NCBI GenBank assembly: GCA_025786725.1 | Contig: JAHLTZ010000035.1 | Coordinates: 219,509-283,508, forward strand | Source of the DNA: Syncephalis fuscata | Lineage: Eukaryota; Zoopagomycota; Zoopagomycetes; Zoopagales; Piptocephalidaceae | DNA length: 64,000 nucleotides | Reading direction: 5' to 3' | In this document: positions 50,081 through 62,478 of the stretch, piece after piece | Numbering within the stretch: the stretch's first letter is position 1 | How the letters are laid out: every line of letters starts with the position of its first letter | Program-made: the position numbers and the translations under genes | The notes under the pieces: generated by a model | What the model saw: the letters and a program-made list of their open reading frames with translations, nothing else | What the model was told of the DNA's origin: nothing | Database searches by the model: none

Positions 50081-51627
50081 TCACCAAGCCGTATTGGCAG
50101 CGGCGCCATTAAGACGTGCCTCGGCCGGTTCGTGTTCATATTCAATCTCCACATGAGCACCACCTATAATAGTCAGTCATAGAATAGATTAAATTAATGC
50201 TCATTCAAATAACGTCAAACTCATCCCACACTACTACTTACGTTTCTTGGGCCGTTTCGCAATGCGTTTAGGCTCACGGCTATTCTTCTTTCGCTTGCTC
50301 TGATAACACAACACAAATGGTCATTAGTCACTTTTGTAATATACAGCTTGTGTTTACTGATTCTCTTATTTACCTTGCTGCGTACAGATGAAGCGTCATC
50401 GTCATCTGATGCATTTTCATCCTCATCCTCATCTGTATCACTTGCCATACCGTCATCATCATCGTCATCCTGCATCACATGATATCAACAATGGTTAATA
50501 CACAGTCCATCTAGACTTCATGCCGTGCCAGTCTAATGCATCCAGCCACTTACCGACATATCATTGTGTCCATTGGGTGACATCATATCTTCAAAGTCGC
50601 TGATTTCCTCATCACTGATATCCGATACAAATTCATGTTCAAACTAATATCATTATGGTAATTAGTAACACAAAACAAAAACAGATTCCGTATTGGTTAG
50701 TATATCTATTACCTCATCTTCGTCTTCTTCCTCTTCCTCTTCTTCCTCTTCCTCCTCTTCCTCTTCCATCTCTTCATCTTCAGTGGTGACATCACTTTCT
50801 ACTTCAATCTTGTGTTCATCTAGAATCTCTCTCCATACGTCTTCATTGACATTCAATGGTTCTTCACCATATGCCTTATTCTTCAAACGATCCAATAATT
50901 CTTTCTCAATAGCCTTATCCAGACGAGCTGCTGCTTCGGCCTTACGTTCACGAGTGGCCTCACGACGCTCAATCTTTTTGTTAATGCCCACTAATGTTGG
51001 TCTAGATGCTGTGTTAGCAAATAAGTATATTTATTTTCATATACTACCTACGTGTTCTTTAACTTCAATTTTCTCATTCGAATAAGATACTGTGTAATTT
51101 TAGTAAGACGTTGTTTACACTTGTGTTTAAGGAACTTTGGCCAGTAAATAAGTTCATTATTAATCTAGTAATAAAAGCCGATTAGTCTCTATCTATTTAC
51201 CGTCTATCATAAACACCAACCTGTTCTAATGCTTTGACGTAATTTTTGGATAATTTGACTCGTTCCCATAGTTTGGCTGGTGTGTGGGCTCTTTCAGCCG
51301 TCTTCATATAAAGATAAATAATACCTATTTATAATTGTTATCGCCATATACTTTGTACAGTTTTGCTGCGGCTCTAATTAGTTACCATTGCGTTCGCGGA
51401 TAGTAGCATAGCGGCTATTGGCCAATGGACACGAAGACCGATTGCACAAGCCTGTTACATTATAGGCATTACGACAGAAGTTTTGGGTGACCGTTCTAGT
51501 AGCAGCGAATAGATTCAAATGCATCAGTTGGCTAAAGCAGTTTGCTCAAACTAGCGACTACTTACTTGACCTTGTAGGAGCAGAATTGCTTGTTAATCAC
51601 CGACCAAATAAGATCGTCGCTATTCAT
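50081..51627 (-). CDS. MAK16: Ribosome biogenesis factor Mak16
   Basis: Nine exons: 51627-51566, 51495-51386, 51324-51221, 51164-51052, 51001-50713, 50643-50554, 50469-50374, 50299-50242 and 50163-50081. They total 1,005 nt, 334 aa, closing exactly. The N-terminal signature is [20 protein letters not shown], then [21 protein letters not shown] with conserved Cys, [33 protein letters not shown] and [12 protein letters not shown]. The rest is a long acidic Glu/Asp region, a basic KRKK...KRPKKR stretch and AHVEIEYE at the end. Mak16 is an essential nucleolar factor for pre-60S assembly. It is divergent from GCP3 across 0.7 kb. Confidence 0.96.
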
Positions 51628-52298
51628 TTTGCCACTAATCTACTTTGCTGAACAACGTGCTGAGGATACGGTCACGACTGGCCAGATAATATGCAACAGA
51701 GAATGTAAGAAAGGTGGGCAATACAACCAACTGACAAGAAAAAAAACCAAAAGCTTTTCTTAGCCAATCGATGATCCCCATTGTGATAAAATTCGTCTAT
51801 TTTATTTTATTTTTATTTGGAATACAACAACTATCACTTCACTTCTATAATATGGCGACTATTGATGTTGTTCTATAGTAACGTTTGTTTGTTTATTAAG
51901 TATATTTACAGCTAGCATTATATATTAATTCATGTTAACTGTAAAGTATACACTATATGTTACTACGTGCTATTTTCTCTTTCTTTGTACATAACATTTA
52001 CACTCTATATACACTATTATAAAAAAACCCAGTATATAAAAATAGTTTATTTTATATTAATAACGATATAGAATGCAAATACAAAAGAAGCATAACTTAA
52101 TCCATTGCTTACATATTTTATACGAATAAATAGAATAGTATAAGATAGAGTGTACAATAACATGGATCATATCTCTAATAATGACTATCATCATAATGTA
52201 ATCACTCTAATAGGATTGTCATTATTATTGTTTAATTTTGTTGACGACGTATTGCTCAGCTTTCTAGTTTCCCTATTTGCCCTGTTCTAGTCATAAGC
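51628..52298. other. Divergent promoter region MAK16/GCP3
   Basis: AT-rich spacer of 671 bp between two divergent housekeeping genes. No open frame or RNA gene supported. Confidence 0.5.
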
Positions 52299-55200
52299 AT
52301 GGATACTGCTGATCTTAACGGCTCAGTGGCCAATGCACTCTATAAAGATCTCTCATTGCTGGTAGACCGTGAATTGGCAAAAAACAGTAGTTCTGATGGC
52401 CAGTTAACGGATACTCGTCGACAAGCTCTCTTACAGTACTGCTTTCGCGTACTTAATAGGCTAGTAAACCATAAATACAGAAAGCAATCATGACTGACTA
52501 TTTATTGCCAACAGTCGTATTTCCCAACCATCTACTAGAAGTGAATCGCGAATTATTGAACTCATAAAAAAGAAATGCAAGTATACGTAAATAATATTGA
52601 CATAACTAATAATATTACTTTACAGTAATGCGACAAAGCGTATCAACGGCTAAAGCACTACAACTGAGCCAACTCTTAAACCAACTCTCTAAACAGGTAG
52701 CTATTTATTAAAATAAACGGGTATTAGTAATAATGACACGACTGTTCAATAGACGGCTCTTTCAAATACATGGGCCACACTCTATCTACTTTATGCCACA
52801 TGTGATCTTAGTGAAAGCCATGGTAGTCATAGCGATGTTTACGGATTTATCTATGCCAGTGTAAGTTGTGAAGATCGGCATGTTATATCGAATTGTTCTA
52901 TAGCACAAGTATTTAGGATAATGCTTTTGAAATGCCACCAACCATTGCTTCAAAAGCCATAGATCAACCACTTTATACCGAGAGTTATAGACATAATGGT
53001 AGACAGCATCGTCAATTAACAGAAGAGTCTGATTCCATTACAGCAGCAAATAGTAGAGAGCCACAGTTTCATATCATGCGTCGAGGTAAGTCGATAATCA
53101 AAGGTAATGAGTTCAATTCAATGGCTTATCATTCTCTATAATAGCACAACATGAGTTGTCAGAAATGGTTATACTGCGTGACGTACTTTATGCATTTCAA
53201 GGTATTGATGGCACTTATATTAAATACAATCTCAATCTACAAACCTACACGATTAATAACAATGTAATTAACTAGTGTAGAACCATGCATTAATTAGCTA
53301 ATTGACTAATTAATTAATAAATAATAAATAATTGTATAGGTCAATGTTGGCCGTTCAGTACGACGATTAGTACATCAAATTACCGACTGGGTACACTCTA
53401 TACAACAGTTAATGAGTTTGTAGAAGTGAAGTCAAATGATACCAATTATGGCTTGGTGGGACAGGTGAGTAGTATCGACACGTATTTTATTGTTTACTGT
53501 TCTAGATTGCTAATTTCGTATTTGTTATTAGAGCTTTTGTTCGGCAATACAGCGACAATTGTCGGACTATTTTAGATTCTTGGCCATTCTAGATGCGCAT
53601 ATTCTTAAAGACTCGACTGATGGAGACACTAATGGATTAACGGGCACTCTGACTTTGCGTAATATCATTATATGGACTCAGGATTTTGTGCGTAAATTAC
53701 GCTTAATGAATGTAATGGTGGATTGTTGTTCAGGTTGGTGGATGGTTTAATCGACATTGATGATGTATTAGATACTAATTGTAATATTGAATAGATCAAA
53801 AGGGCGGAGCTCTTGTTTCACAGATCCATGCTTATTCAAATCATGGTGATCCATTTATTCGACAATTTGTAGATGAAACATTAGAAGAGGTAGGAAAAGA
53901 TACAGTAATTACTTATAGACGGCTCATAACTAATCTACATATCATTAGGTGTCAAAACCATTCTATGAGATGTTACAGCGCTGGATATATGAAGGAGAGC
54001 TTGAAGATCCACACAATGAGTTTTTTGTGGCATGTGATGAGGTTACAGGAGAGGATGGTGAAGTGGATATATGGCGTGATAAGTATACAATTCGATCGGC
54101 AATGATACCGGGATTTATTAGTGCATCACTTGCTCATAAGGTATTAAGATGGTTAATTGAATATAGCTAGACTGGGCTGACTATGATTAGATATACTCGG
54201 TGGGCAAATCGTTGAACTTTATTCGTTATAGCTGCAATGATAGCGAATGGGTAACGCAACGTCATCAGAATACACAAGCTAGTAAGTTGGTTATGGCACT
54301 GTATAGTGGAAATGATATTGATTGTATTATATAGTTTTACGGTATAGCGATTTAGAAGGACTAGAGGCATCTATTGATACGGTATATCGAACAACAAGTC
54401 GCCGTCTATTGGATACACTATATACACGTTATCGAGTGATTGATCACATGAAGGCGATTAAAAGATTTCTACTCTTAGGCCAAGGTGAATTTGTCCAGTT
54501 TCTTATGGATGCACTTGGGTAAGTTTAAAATGTACTGGTTAAACGTAACAGTAGACTGATTTATTATTAGTCCGTCATTGTCAAAACCGGCCAGTATGGT
54601 GTTTCGTCACAATTTAACATCGACGCTTGAGACGGCTATTAGAACGTCAAATGTCCAGTATGAAGATATTGAAATTAAACGACGACTGGATGTTAAAGCA
54701 TTGGAGGTAGCTATTTTCTTTGGCATTATTACTTTTTAATTAATAGCTATTGGTATTTAGGTGTCACCCGGCGATTCAGGATGGGATGTATTTAGTTTAG
54801 AATATACGGTTGAACAGCCAATTAAAACTGTATTTAAGAAATCGGCCATGGACCAATATAGACAGCTATTCCAATTTCTATGGAAGCTAAAACGAGTAGA
54901 GCATACGTTATCAAAGGCATGGCGTCGACAAATGACTAGTGTACATCAACTACGACAAGCAGCAGGTAAGTTTATGTTAATTGGTTTATCATTAAGATAG
55001 ACAATTTATACAATATAATAGAGCTTGAGAGAGGGCTGCGATATTGCAATATTCAATGCAGTGAAATGGTTCATTTTATCTATCAACTCCAGTATTATAT
55101 TCTATTTGAGGCAAGTTGCACACAATATTTTTATTGCTATTATTCTAATAAGTCTATTAGGTGCTGGAGTGTTCATGGGAAGAGCTGCAAAAATTTATTA

Positions 55201-55855
55201 AAGAAAAAGCAGACGATTTGGATTTGTTGATTCAAGCTCATGATCGCTATCTATCCAATATCACAAATAAGGCATTACTGACCGTTTCGTCCACTCAGGT
55301 AATTGCTATTGAATGATATATGTATAATTATATTAATTTTGAATATTTCTACTAATAACTTAGAATCTTATGCAAGATCTACAATATATATTCGACTTGG
55401 TGCTTCAATCATGTCAAATTCAAGTAAGTGATTAGTACAAAATGACAAGAATTGCATGATTTAACCAGAGAATACAACAGGATCGTATTTATGAGGAAGC
55501 TTGGTCGGCTGTAATGCGTCGCAAAGCAGTGCGCCAAACAGCTGGTGAACGGGCAACTCGAGGCCAATGGGGAATTCAACCTGAAGATGAAACAGATGAT
55601 AGTGCTATTGTGACGTTTATCACAACAACACTACCTCCATTACGCATTGAGCTCGATGAGATTATGAGCGAGTACAAGGTAGATAATGGCTATTGATAGT
55701 ATTTATAGCAAGTAACAATATTTGATTTATTAATTTAGACAAAAACAATTAAATTAATTGGTATTTTGGCCATTCATCCCGATATGAATTTCAAGTCATT
55801 GGCGTTTCGACTCGATTTTAATGAATATTATCGAAAAGACAAGCAGCGACATTAG
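52299..55855 (+). CDS. SPC98: Gamma-tubulin complex component 3 (Spc98/GCP3), 19 exons
   Basis: Exons: 52299-52459, 52515-52580, 52626-52696, 52753-52860, 52917-53085, 53145-53263, 53340-53464, 53532-53733, 53795-53889, 53949-54140, 54191-54281, 54335-54518, 54571-54706, 54761-54965, 55022-55110, 55161-55298, 55364-55423, 55469-55678 and 55739-55855. GCP3 signatures are LRDVLYAFQGIDG, LVSQIHAYSNHGDPFIRQFV, RWIYEGELEDPHNEFFVACD, FLLLGQGEFVQFLMDAL, VSPGDSGWDVFSLEYTV and LAFRLDFNEYY. The protein nucleates microtubules with GCP2 and gamma-tubulin at spindle poles. The frame is one base long in the A run 52566-52571 and one base short at GGG 53389-53391. The intron after 55110 has a GC donor (gcaagt). 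The first donor (gctagt at 52460) is uncertain. Confidence 0.9.
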
Positions 55856-56005
55856 TACATCATTCATTAATAACTTGATTTTATACTATTTAATAAACCT
55901 TGTCGTTATTTTCTTTTACTCAATTACTGATCAGTTTTAATATTAATATAGCTGTACCGACAACACACAAGTATTGCTTCAATCTTTGCTGCTAATCCAG
56001 TAGCT

Positions 56006-57256
56006 CTAGTAACTGTAGTCGGTAAACATTGCTTCAGGTAGAAGATAAACGTTTAGGTTTTCCCTAACAAGTTTGTTCATCACTTCAATGATTGGCACTA
56101 GTAGTTTCGCCAATCTAACATCCGAGCTATCAGGATACAGCTGGTTTTGCTGAGTAGACTCGGTTACCTTGGGCGGCTCGGCAATCGATAATGCTATTGT
56201 CTGTCCAGCAATGGCACGCTTTGCCTTTTGCAAATATTCTTCACGTAAAGCAAGCTGATTTGAAAAGAAAAATAACATATTCTTTCCCGTTAATACTTTG
56301 TGAATGGCAGTACCAAGTATGTTGAAGTCTTTATGACAATATTTTAGCGAATTATCGTCTAGATTCTGTCGACTAAAATCAAACGCGTTATAACTAGATG
56401 ATTGATCAGGTACTGGCCGTTCCACAAGCTCATTTGATAAATCGTAATCAATGATAATTGCCGTAAATTTATATGGATCATGGGTGTTGCTTAGCATGAT
56501 ATCTAATATGGAATACAGTTAATAACTGTACATATACGTTTATTTCCCTTCCAGTACCACTTACTTCTTTCGTTAATATCTCCGTGAGCAATACCTGCAT
56601 TATGTAAATACCAAAGCCCATCAAGAACTTCAAAGATAAGCCGTGGCAATAGTGCACCTTTTTCTTGCCAACTAAGCTTTTTGAAGTATTCAAATATATT
56701 CATATTGCCCGCATACGAATATACAAAACAAGCACCCTCCTTGTAAGGAAACGTATGCATGGGATGTTGGACATGCTGCTTCCCACGTATCTCTTGGTTT
56801 GCTGTGTATTGGTCATACTTTAGAACTTTCTACACAAATACTAGGTTAGCTGTTGCTACTAATGCTGAATAGATTAATATTACTTTGTAGGCCATCATTT
56901 CCTGTTCTACGCTATCCTCATCATCAATGTCTTCGTTGTTTTTCATGCACTTGAGAAAGGCCAAGGTATTTTTCCACAAAACTCGAGCCAGACCAATGTA
57001 TTTTGTTTGAAACCTCCACTCTACTATCTCAAGTCCAGTTTGGCCCAAAGCATTAGGAACGCTTTGCTTAGAATCTATAAATGGATCTATAGATTTATAT
57101 CCTGTAAGTCATTAGTTTAGCCATTGTTCCACAATAACAGTATAACTAATTACCATCTGCTCTGCCTGAAATAGCCGAGACCATCTTAATATCAAGCAGC
57201 ATCGTCAAGATATAAACGATAGCGATGGTTTGAATATAGAAAAAGCGGTGAAACAT
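56006..57256 (-). CDS. Secreted kinase-like protein
   Basis: Exons 57256-57154, 57101-56884, 56829-56565 and 56502-56006 total 1,083 nt, 360 aa, in frame. The N-terminus MFHRFFYIQTIAIVYILTML...VSA reads as a signal peptide or anchor. The kinase fold is visible: EQEMMAYKKVLKY (possible helix-C/Lys region), PRLIFEVLDGLWYLHNAGI, the catalytic loop HGDINERNIM (Asp and Asn kept, Arg replaced by Gly) and IIIDYDLSNEL at the DFG position (DYD). The HGD form resembles atypical or fungal-specific kinase-like families more than canonical Ser/Thr kinases. Substrate unknown; activity is inferred only. The last exon encodes a helical C-lobe. It is convergent with GCP3, 150 bp apart. Confidence 0.7.
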
Positions 57257-58128
57257 GTTAGGTGTTGCTTCTATATGTGTTTACAATATGTCGATAGATG
57301 CATCACTAAGTATTATAAGGTAGAGCTGGATAAAAAATCGAGCAAGCAAAAAATAAAAATTGCTATATAAATTTAATTGGATGACCACATGTGGTTGGTT
57401 TAAACGAGCAATTGCTATATAGGTAAAAAGTGCACAATAACTAATCTCCGATTTTATGTGATGATCTGCAACAAGCAATACCACAGTCCTATGCTTAATA
57501 AAGCTTTGTGTAACAGCATGTTTAAAATAACTAATAAAGCCCAATTAAATTATTTGTGTCAAATTGATATGCTCTTATTGCCATTCTGTTAGCCGCATGG
57601 AATAAAAAGTAGCTTTTATAGATTACAGTTATTTTTGATATCAAAGGCAGTAAATTGGCGAATAATCAAAATTTAAAACCGCGATAATGTGCTATTAGTA
57701 TATTTTTGATACGATTGGCATCGAAAACACGACTCATTGTGGGTTATGCGCTTTATTTAGTGCTTTCTAATTTAGTTTTTATTAATAAAATATGACTATT
57801 AGTGCAGAGAATAGTATAGAAAATGCAAATGGAAAAAAGCTACACAAATAATAATGGCGAAATTATTGTATATATGACTAGATGAGTACAACGGATAAGA
57901 TGAAGCAAAGTTCATAAAAAATAAAGCCAGCATTAATTCAATAACCTTTGAATAAATAATGACTAGTGTCATTCATCACACAATATTTTTAATAGAATGA
58001 GGATCTAGTTTAGTTATACAAATATTATTAACTGTGTCATTTGACTTTCAAATCATATTAAATAATCAGCAAATTAATTATAAAAACAAATTGTATAATA
58101 ATTTTAAATAAAACACATTGTATTATAT
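57257..58128. other. Gene-free AT-rich flank of the retrotransposon
   Basis: No supported gene. It holds the promoter region of the kinase-like gene and the left flank of the copia insertion. Confidence 0.5.
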
Positions 58129-58392
58129 TGAAATAATGCGTGTGTTTACACCGCATTCATTCAATATGTCCAAGGCCCTGACCGTCAGGTATTTGCCTGA
58201 CATTAATTACCATATTTGGTTAATCATGCTTAAATGCAAACACATGACTAACAATCACACTTCATCATAACGCGTGACTAAATTGAATCCACTAACTATA
58301 TAATAACCAAAATCGGTAACACATTTTAATAAATAATTAACAATCCATTTTATTCAATTCAATCCATTCTATTGTCCCTTTTCATTCTAACA
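58129..58392 (+). repeat. Left LTR of copia element
   Basis: 264 bp, TG...CA. It carries the short palindrome CCTGACCGTCAGG (58177-58189), which is broken in the right LTR by the single G-to-A difference. Confidence 0.95.
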
Positions 58393-58407
58393 GATTAAGA
58401 GTCTCAC
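58392..58407 (+). other. Primer-binding site, half-tRNA-Lys(CUU) type
   Basis: AGATTAAGAGTCTCAC is the exact reverse complement of bases 7639-7654, nt 26-41 of the tRNA-Lys(CUU) gene (anticodon stem and loop). It does not match that tRNA's 3' acceptor end. It begins at the LTR boundary. Confidence 0.85.
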
Positions 58408-58476
58408 ATTCTCTCTAGTACATACATTCATTATCCAAAACTTTACTTCTAAGCCGTCACTTTGTTACTCTACATA

Positions 58477-61400
58477 ATGTCGTTTGGACCATCAACTATC
58501 GAAAGATTATCCGATGATAATTACCAATCATGGAGAGAGCAAATACACGCTCTGCTCATTGAAAAGGACATTGATAATACCATGGACCAAGATCCACCTA
58601 CCAAGGATGATAAAGACACATATGACGACTGGATCGCCATCGACAAACGTGCACGCGCCATAATCACCCTCGCTATGACAGCAAAATATGTACGACAATT
58701 AAAATCACACAAGACAACCAAAGCTACCTTAATGGCCATCAATAATTTATTTCAAGCAAAAAGTGTATCTGCTGCTGTATTCTTACGACGCAAGTTCTTC
58801 ACATACCAAAAGGATCCTTCTACTTCTATGAAAGATCATATCGGCAATATCATTGCCATGGCTGAACAACTTGATGAACTAAGAATCGGTGTATCAGAAC
58901 TTGATACCGTAACTGTTATTCTTTACAGTCTTCCCAAAGACTATGAACACTTTGTTGTTTCTATTGAAGGACATCTTGAAGAATTGGACGTTGCTCATGT
59001 CACTAATCGCATTCTGACCGAAGAAAATCGACGCAACGAATCATCCCAATCAAACGAAATAGCTTTATATTCGTCACCAAACAAACAATACAAGCGAAAA
59101 ACCTCCAAGAAGTGTAATTACTGCCATAAGCCAGGTCACCTTATCGCCGATTGTTTCAAGCGAAAGAACAATAACAACAACAACGATTCAAAACCACGTG
59201 CAAATAAATCTGATACTCAGAATACCTATCTATTCTCCGTCAACGATACCGCAAACAACTCACTTAGTGATAAGTGGATTGTAGACAGTGGTGCTACACA
59301 GCATCAATGTTGCCATCGTAATTGGTTTAGTAATTATACTACCATTACAAACAAAACGGTATACGCAGCTAACAACTCTAGTATGGCTGCCATTGGTATT
59401 GGCACAATTGAAATCGACCTACATCTAAATGGATCAACTGTTCACGCTGTTTTACGTGATGTACTTCACATTCCATCTCTTACTAGTAATTTACTATCTG
59501 TTCGAAAACTCACTTCACATGGCTTCTCTATTTTATTTGAAAATAATTCTGATTGCAAAATCATTTCTACATCTGGTACTCATATTGGCCAAGCCGTCCT
59601 CGTAAACAATCTTTATTTACTTAATTTTAAATTACATATCTCTGATGCCTCTTTACTTTCTTCCATTCCTGCCGCAACTGCAAACTACGATCTCTGGCAC
59701 AAACGCTATGGTCATTTAAATCATAACTCGTTAAAATTACTAATAAGTAATAAACTTGTTACTGGTTTAGATACGACCAACAATGCCCAATTCGATTGTA
59801 TTGCTTGCGCACAAGGTAAACAACATCGTTCACCTATTAAGAAAGTCGCCTCCACTCCTCGTTCATCTGTTCCGCTTGCACTTATTCATTCTGATCTATG
59901 TGGACCAATGTCTACACCTAGCATTGGCGGATCAAAGTATTTCATTGTATTTATTGATGACTACTCTAGAAAGGTATGGACTAGATTCATACATTCTAAA
60001 AACCAATTGTTTGATACTTTCAAAGATTTTAAATCATTAGTTGAAAAGCAATCTGGTCAGTCTATTAAAGCATTACGCTCTGACAATGGTACTGAATATA
60101 CATCATCACAGATGCAACAATTTCTATCTTCAAATGGCATCATTTGGCAATCAACTGCTCCATATTCACCTGAGCAAAACGGTACTGCAGAACGCATGAA
60201 TCGTACGTTAATTGAATCCGCTCGATCAATGCTATTATCAGCAAATCTACATAATGTTTCTGGGCTGAAGCCATTCACACTGCTGCACACATTCGTAATT
60301 TATCGCCCAGCAAATCGATCGATAATGCTATTCCAAATCAACTGTGGTATAACACCACACCCTCTGTTGCACATCTTAGAATATTTGGATCACCTGCGTA
60401 CACTCTCATTCATGGTCAACGTAATAAGTTTGATTCAAAATCAAATAACTGCATTTTTATTGGTTATATTGACGGTAGTAAGGCATATAAATTATATAAC
60501 ATCGACACCAAGAAAGTCATTAAAAGCCGTGATGTTATCTTCAACGAATCAACAATATATACACCACCAAATCAACTGCCTTCTACTCACGATGAATTAT
60601 CATCGATACATTTGATAAGTGTGCATCATCGCCACTTAAGCCTTCGTCCGCTTCGCCATCCTCCTTACAGCATCTCCGCCATCTACAACATCTTCATCTT
60701 CAAATTCTGCAACACATTCGCCATATAATTCAGATGATAACTCAGATGATAACTCAGATGATAATTCTAATTCAAAACGTCGTTCAAACCGAATTACAAA
60801 CAGGCCGACAACATACAATGAATTAGCTGTATCACGCAACCAAAGAAAAGGCGTTTTAAAATCACAATCTAGTGACTATGGCATGTTATCTACATCTATC
60901 GACGCTGAGCCAACCAGCGTAAAACAAGCCTTATCAAGTAGCGATGCTAATAAATGGCAAGAAGCAATGCAGGATGAAATCAATAGCCTGCTTGAAAATC
61001 AGACTTGGCAACTTACTCAATTACCAGCTGAACGAAAGGCCATAGGTTCAAAATGGGTCTTTCGAGTTAAACGTGATGAACACGGTCGTGTTGAACGATA
61101 CAAAGCCCGTCTAGTGGCTCAAGGCTATTCACAGCTTTATGGTATCGATTATCAAGAAACATTTTCACCTGTTGTCCGCTTCGCTTCTGTTCGTTTGCTG
61201 TTGGCTATTGCCACGCAAAATAATTATCATGTACATCAAATGGATGTTACTACTGCCTATTTAAATGGTACTTTGGATGAAGAAATTTACATGAAACAAC
61301 CAGAAGGCTTTGAAGAAGGCAACTTGGTCTGTTTATTAAAGAAATCATTATACGGCCTAAAACAATCCGGCCGTGCATGGTACTCTGTAATTGATTCATT

Positions 61401-62472
61401 TCTTCTATCTCTTAAATTCATTCGCAACGAAGCTGATCCAGGTGTTTATACTCAACACACAAACAACTCCATTGTTCATATCGCCGTTTATGTTGATGAT
61501 CTTATTATTATTGGCAACACATCAACCATTGTCCAAAAGATTAAGTCTGACTTATCTTCACGATTCAAAATGAAGGACTTAGGTGCTATTCATCACATAC
61601 TTGGTATTCAAATTACCTACAACAGAAAATGTGGCACTATGACGCTTTCACAGCACAAATATGTTCAAGACATACTTGCCCGTTTTAATATGAGCGATGC
61701 TAAGCCAGTAGGAGCACCTCTGGACACCGGCATTAAACTGTGTAAAAGTACTGATCCTTTAACTGAAAAGGAAGCCGAATATATGGCCACCATACCATAT
61801 CTAAGTGCTATTGGCAGCTTGATGTATTTAACACAAGCAACTAGGCCTGATTTAGCATTCACAGTTAGCCTACTTAGCCGATACTCATCCAATCCACGCC
61901 CCATTCATTGGAATGCTATAAAACGTGTCATGCGATATATAAAAGGCACTTCTCACTACTCACTCACTTACTCAACTGGTAGTGGTATATTACTCGGTTA
62001 TTCTGACTCCGATTGGGCAAATAACATTGATGACCGTAAATCAACTACTGGTTATGTCTATACTTTTTCTGACACCGCTGTTACATGGGCCAGCAAACGT
62101 CAAAGAACAGTTGCATTATCTTCAACCGAAGCTGAATACATGGCTATAACTGAAGCAACTAAGGAATCCATCTGGATAAATAATTTTATTATTGGACTTC
62201 AACTCAATAATCAACAGCCAATTACTGTCCTATGTGACAACCAAGGTTGTATTGCACTCAGTAAAAATCCTGTCCATCATAAGCGTTCAAAACATATTGA
62301 TATTCAACACCATTACGTGCGCGACGCCGTTAATGAAAAATTAATCAATATCAATTATTGCCCAACAAATGAAAATAGCGCCGATATATTTACTAAAGGA
62401 TTAGCAAAACAACAACATAATAAATTAGCCAAACAACTTGGCTTAGTAAGTATTGATGAATGCGTTGAGTAG
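58477..62472 (+). CDS. Copia gag-pol polyprotein, broken frame
   Basis: The first block opens at ATG 58477. Gag has the zinc knuckle CNYCHKPGHLIADC (about 59116-59157). Protease has WIVDSGATQH. Integrase has a His/Cys zinc region (YGHLNH ... CIACAQGK) and catalytic positions in HSDLCGP, LRSDNGTEY and PEQNGTAERMNR. The frame breaks at the T run 60257-60259, one base short. Coding continues in another frame, with a probable second one-base gap near 60664-60666. The last block (ATG 60883 on) is open to TAG 62470-62472, with RT motifs (KARLVAQGY, YVDDLII) and RNase H (SDSDWA, SSTEAEY, DNQGCIAL, KHIDIQHH). Otherwise intact. Confidence 0.93.
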
Positions 62473-62478
62473 GAGTAT

